DNA of 23,400 nt from a virus. Position numbers and translations under genes: made by a program. Under the pieces are notes generated by a model, which was given only the letters and a program-made list of their open reading frames with translations, was not told the DNA's origin and searched no databases. The stretch lies in the IMG/VR virus record IMGVR_UViG_3300008262_003986, positions 1-23,400 of that record; one strand, 5' to 3'. This document shows positions 22,622-23,400 of the stretch, piece after piece (position 1 is the first letter of the stretch; each line of letters starts with the position of its first letter).

Positions 22622-23400
22622 ATGGACAAGAATAAAGCAATTTATAAACTCAAGGGTCTTCCTCCTATCTATTATTTGAATTTGGATGGGCAACCAGAAA
22701 GAAGAAAATATATGGAAGACCAATTTGAATATTGGGAAATAGAAAATTATACTCGTATCTCTGCTTATGATGGTAGAGAAGATGATCTAAGTGATATCAT
22801 TAGAGGTCGTTATCCAGATAATATGCTTTCTGGTGAAGTTGGGTGTGTAACATCCCATCTCAAGGCACTAAAACATTGGTTAGAAAATAGTGACGATCCT
22901 TGCCTCTTGGTAATGGAGGATGATTGTGATTTGGAAGTTGTAAAACACTGGCCATTTACTTGGAAGGATTTTTATTCTAAGATTCCTTATGACTATGATG
23001 TTGTGCAATTGGCAATTATTAACCCAGCAACGGTTCATGTGCAACTTCATCATAGGTTTGTAAATGATTTTTCAACAGCATGTTATCTGATTACTCGTCA
23101 CTATGCACAGAAGCTTGTTAGTCTTCATTGCCGTGATGACAAGTATAAACTAGACCAAGGTGTTAAACCCCGTGCTGTTGCCGATGATTTGATTTATAAT
23201 TCTGGGAATACATTTGCAATTCCATTATTCCTTTATAAAATTGAATTGGGATCTAGTATCCATGACATTCATATTGATGTCTTTCATAGAAGCAGTTACG
23301 AAGGACTTTGGCAATTCTGGAGAAATCAATCGACGGATGTTTCGGATTGGAATGCAATATTCAATTATGATCCTTACTTTGGAAGACTCCCTCCTGGATT
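22622..23400 (+). CDS. GT25 family glycosyltransferase (cut by window end)
   Basis: ATG 22622 lies 2 bases after the rfbH stop and the frame stays open to the last base, giving 259 codons so far. The start LPPIYYLNLDGQPERRKYME is the classical GT25 opening. It is followed by SGEVGCVTSHLKAL (residues 74-87) and the acidic triad LLVMEDDCD (about 96-104). Later, ADDLIYNSG matches the GT25 C-terminal acidic element. It fits LPS-type beta-galactosyltransferases but differs from the shorter GT25 at 13570. The 3' end is outside the window, so the full length is unknown, and the gene train continues beyond 23400. Confidence 0.85.
   Translation, partial: MDKNKAIYKLKGLPPIYYLNLDGQPERRKYMEDQFEYWEIENYTRISAYDGREDDLSDIIRGRYPDNMLSGEVGCVTSHLKALKHWLENSDDPCLLVMEDDCDLEVVKHWPFTWKDFYSKIPYDYDVVQLAIINPATVHVQLHHRFVNDFSTACYLITRHYAQKLVSLHCRDDKYKLDQGVKPRAVADDLIYNSGNTFAIPLFLYKIELGSSIHDIHIDVFHRSSYEGLWQFWRNQSTDVSDWNAIFNYDPYFGRLPPG

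Noticed and set aside
1-23400. CRISPR array, insertion sequence, integrase or attachment-site repeats
   Set aside because: No regularly spaced repeats, transposase or integrase motifs, or flanking direct repeats of useful length were seen.

Overview
The window reads as part of an AT-rich, gene-dense tailed-phage genome, most likely a large T4-like myovirus of marine cyanobacteria. The organism call is inference, not proof. It rests on three things: every credible gene lies on the + strand; most neighbouring genes touch or overlap by a few bases; and a tRNA plus tiny hypothetical genes sit beside a long surface-sugar cluster, an arrangement known from some marine cyanomyoviruses. No structural, replication or photosynthesis gene is present to settle the host.

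Bases 1-416 are a boundary region: the last 29 codons of a membrane protein, a possible 27-codon membrane microprotein, and a tRNA-Pro (anticodon UGG) lying between two near-perfect sigma70-type promoters (TTGACA-17 bp-TATAAT). The second promoter drives two small unknown genes (417-629, 626-886). A G+C-rich, hairpin-rich gap follows (887-988) and runs into the unusual 5' end of a cytidylyltransferase gene.

From about 989 to the end there is one unbroken train of nucleotide-sugar, glycosyltransferase and methyltransferase genes. Activated-sugar genes come first: cytidylyltransferase, dTDP-glucose 4,6-dehydratase, GDP-mannose 4,6-dehydratase, GDP-fucose synthase and a mannose-6-phosphate isomerase-type cupin. 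Next is a decoration block: a nucleotidyltransferase-kinase fusion, a TylF-type methyltransferase, a GatZ/KbaZ-like aldolase relative, a HAD hydrolase, a HAD-nucleotidyltransferase fusion and a short GDPD-like protein. Then come glycosyltransferases and methyltransferases: GT10, a C-methyltransferase-like protein, a GT-A-like enzyme, GT25, a double methyltransferase, further GT-like enzymes, an NTF2-like protein, a second GT10, GT11, a GT2-like enzyme and a second GT11. The end holds an NAD-dependent epimerase, an RfbH/E1-type 3-dehydrase and a GT25 gene cut by the window edge.

Together the genes could make GDP-fucose and spend it with four fucosyltransferase-family enzymes. They could also methylate sugars, attach a phosphodiester-type substituent, and perhaps make a 3-deoxy or 3,6-dideoxy sugar. 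No flippase, polymerase, ligase or polytopic membrane protein is visible in the window. The product could therefore be a modified host lipopolysaccharide that uses host export machinery, or a glycan placed on phage proteins in the cytoplasm.
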